DNA of 38,652 nt, taken from assembly GCA_019242655.1 (NCBI GenBank), contig JAFAVH010000026.1:1-38652 (forward strand). The letters are read 5' to 3'. The notes below the pieces were generated by a model. That model worked only from the letters and a program-made list of their open reading frames with translations. It searched no databases and had not been told where the DNA came from. Both the position numbers and the translations under genes were made by a program. Each line of letters begins with the position of its first letter. Positions within the stretch are counted from its first letter, which is position 1. Origin of the DNA: Methylobacteriaceae bacterium. Lineage in GTDB: Bacteria > Pseudomonadota > Alphaproteobacteria > Rhizobiales > Beijerinckiaceae. Positions 36,789 to 38,652 of this stretch are shown piece after piece.

Positions 36789-38084
36789 TCAATCCTGAAA
36801 GGGGTTGTGAACGAGGATGGTGTCGTCGCGCTCGGGACTTGTGGACAAAAGCGCGACCGGCGCTTCAATGAGCTCTTCGATTCGGCGCACATATTTGATC
36901 GCTTGCGCGGGAAGATCGGCCCAGGAACGCGCGCCGCTCGTCGTGCCCTCCCAGCCTTCGATGCTCTCGTAGATCGGCTCGACACGTTCCTGCGCCGATT
37001 GGCTCGCCGGAAGCCGGTCGATCTGCTCGCCGTCAAGCATGTATCCGACGCAGGCTTTCACTTCCGCAAAACCATCGAGGATGTCGAGCTTCGTAAGTGC
37101 GATGCCGTCGATTCCCGACGTCTTTACGGTTTGGCGTACGAGCACGGCATCAAACCAGCCGCAACGCCGACGCCGCCCGGTGTTGACGCCGTATTCGTGG
37201 CCGCGATCGCCGATGCGCCGGCCGATCTCGTCGTGCAGCTCGGTCGGAAACGGGCCGCCGCCGACGCGTGTCGTGTAGGCCTTGGCGATGCCGAGCACAT
37301 AGCCGATCGCGCGCGGTCCAAGTCCCGCGCCGGTCGCGGCGTTAGCCGCAACCGTGTTCGACGATGTGACGAACGGATACGTGCCGTGATCGACATCGAG
37401 CAATGCGCCCTGCGCGCCTTCAAACAGGATGCGCTTGCCGGCGCGCCGCGCGCCGTCGAGCAATTCCCACGTCGCATCCATGTACGGCAGGATTTTCGGC
37501 GCGACGCTCAGGAGCTCTTCGCGCAGCGCGCTTCTTGAGACAGGTTCGAGTCCGAGCCCGCACCGCAGCGGATCATGGTGAGCGAGCAGCCGCGCGATCT
37601 TTTCATCGAGCGTGTCGGGCTCGGCGAGATCCATGAGGCGGACGGCGCGCCGCCCGACCTTGTCCTCGTAAGCCGGGCCGATGCCGCGCTTTGTCGTGCC
37701 GATCTTGATGGCATCGTCGGACGCACTCTCGCGATGCGCATCGAGCTCGCGGTGAATCGAGAGGATCAGCGCGACATTGTCGGCGATCTTCAGATTGTCG
37801 GGCGTCACCGCGACGCCCTGCGTCTCGATCTTGGCGATCTCTCCGACGAGGTGATGCGGGTCGAGCACGACACCGTTGCCGATCACCGACAGCTTTCCGG
37901 GTCGCACGATGCCGGACGGAAGCAGCGCGAGCTTATAGGTGACGCCGTCGACGACGAGCGTATGGCCTGCATTGTGCCCGCCCTGGAATCGCACGACGAC
38001 ATCGGCCTCAACCGAGAGCCAGTCGACGATTTTGCCTTTGCCTTCGTCACCCCATTGGGCGCCGACCACGACCACATTCGCCAT
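36789..38084 (-). CDS. purA: Adenylosuccinate synthase
   Basis: [76 protein letters not shown] at 38084 preferred. Confidence 0.97.
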   Translation of the reverse strand: MANVVVVGAQWGDEGKGKIVDWLSVEADVVVRFQGGHNAGHTLVVDGVTYKLALLPSGIVRPGKLSVIGNGVVLDPHHLVGEIAKIETQGVAVTPDNLKIADNVALILSIHRELDAHRESASDDAIKIGTTKRGIGPAYEDKVGRRAVRLMDLAEPDTLDEKIARLLAHHDPLRCGLGLEPVSRSALREELLSVAPKILPYMDATWELLDGARRAGKRILFEGAQGALLDVDHGTYPFVTSSNTVAANAATGAGLGPRAIGYVLGIAKAYTTRVGGGPFPTELHDEIGRRIGDRGHEYGVNTGRRRRCGWFDAVLVRQTVKTSGIDGIALTKLDILDGFAEVKACVGYMLDGEQIDRLPASQSAQERVEPIYESIEGWEGTTSGARSWADLPAQAIKYVRRIEELIEAPVALLSTSPERDDTILVHNPFQD

Positions 38085-38121
38085 CGCCCGCGTTCTCCGG
38101 CTCGCGCGCAAAATTGAAAAC

Positions 38122-38146
38122 AAAAAACCCGGCGCAAGGCCGGGTT
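38122..38146 (-). terminator. Intrinsic terminator for the upstream GGDEF gene
   Basis: Minus strand aacccggc-cttgc-gccgggttttttg: 8-bp GC-rich stem followed by T run. Confidence 0.8.
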
Positions 38147-38198
38147 CTTGCGGTTGAGGGTTAGCGGATCGGAGGCGGGGAGTAAAGGCGGACGCGCC

Positions 38199-38651
38199 TC
38201 AAGCCGAGCGGCGCTCGTTCTCGTTGGCAATCGGCCCGACGACGCTGAGGACCGGCCGCTCGACGGTGGGCCAGACGCCGTTGCGGCCATTATTCTTCAC
38301 GTGATAGAGCGCGGCATCGGCAGCGGCGATCAGCTCGCGCGGCGACATCGTCCGCGTCGTCGCCGCTCCAACGCCGAAACTCGCCGCGACAAATCCACAC
38401 GCGCTCTCTTCCGCGTGCGGCATGGCGGCTGCAGCGAGCGAGTGGCGCATGCGCTCGGCGATGCGGCTGCCTTCGCGCAGGTCCGTATTGGGCAGCAATA
38501 CGAGAAACTCCTCGCCGCCAAACCGCGCAATAATGTCTTGCGGCTGACGCGTCTCGGCCGCGATCAACGCTGCTAGCTCCCTCAGACAAGAATCGCCGGC
38601 GAGATGCCCGTAATGATCGTTGTAGCTCTTGAAATGATCGATATCGATCAT
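38199..38651 (-). CDS. GGDEF domain (diguanylate cyclase) protein, truncated by the window edge
   Basis: MIDIDHFKSYNDHYGHLAGDSCLREL, IIARFGGEEFLVLLPNTD, AADAALYHVKNNGRNGV. Confidence 0.92.
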   Translation of the reverse strand: MIDIDHFKSYNDHYGHLAGDSCLRELAALIAAETRQPQDIIARFGGEEFLVLLPNTDLREGSRIAERMRHSLAAAAMPHAEESACGFVAASFGVGAATTRTMSPRELIAAADAALYHVKNNGRNGVWPTVERPVLSVVGPIANENERRSA

Positions 38652-38652
38652 G

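Noticed and set aside
1-38652. tRNA, rRNA, CRISPR arrays, transposase or phage genes
   Set aside because: Intergenic gaps were scanned by eye; no cloverleaf, regularly spaced repeats or recombinase motifs were recognised. tRNAscan-SE or ISfinder would be decisive.

Overview
This 38.65 kb window is high-GC, gene-dense and looks like an alphaproteobacterial (probably Hyphomicrobiales) chromosome; the lineage is inferred from gene content only. Recognisable core genes: smc (5'-truncated by the window edge), the F0 ATP synthase operon (atpI-atpB-atpE-atpF'-atpF), tag, ygfZ, glyQ, a livKHM(GF)-type ABC transporter, rpoH, purA and a GGDEF gene cut by the right edge. No tRNA, rRNA, CRISPR array or intact transposase was found. 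The observations I rate highest: (1) a tightly packed four-gene minus-strand cluster (enolase-like, APH-type kinase, MBOAT acyltransferase, SGNH-like partner) lying directly after glyQ with no glyS in the window, in which the enolase-like protein has E->D and H->A changes at positions corresponding to catalytic-site residues; (2) an apparent decayed second copy of the smc 3' end beyond a cupin gene, suggesting cassette insertion at the smc terminus next to a more AT-rich two-gene accessory island; (3) a stand-alone membrane protein resembling the diheme-b anchor of CyaC-like adenylate cyclases but without a cyclase domain; (4) a fused LivG-LivF ATPase with a degenerate signature motif in one half; (5) an exported cytochrome-like protein paired with a small protein that has a cytochrome-like C-terminus but no CXXCH; (6) a nicotinamidase with a Tat-like signal. 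All functional claims are read by eye from translations; no searches were run.
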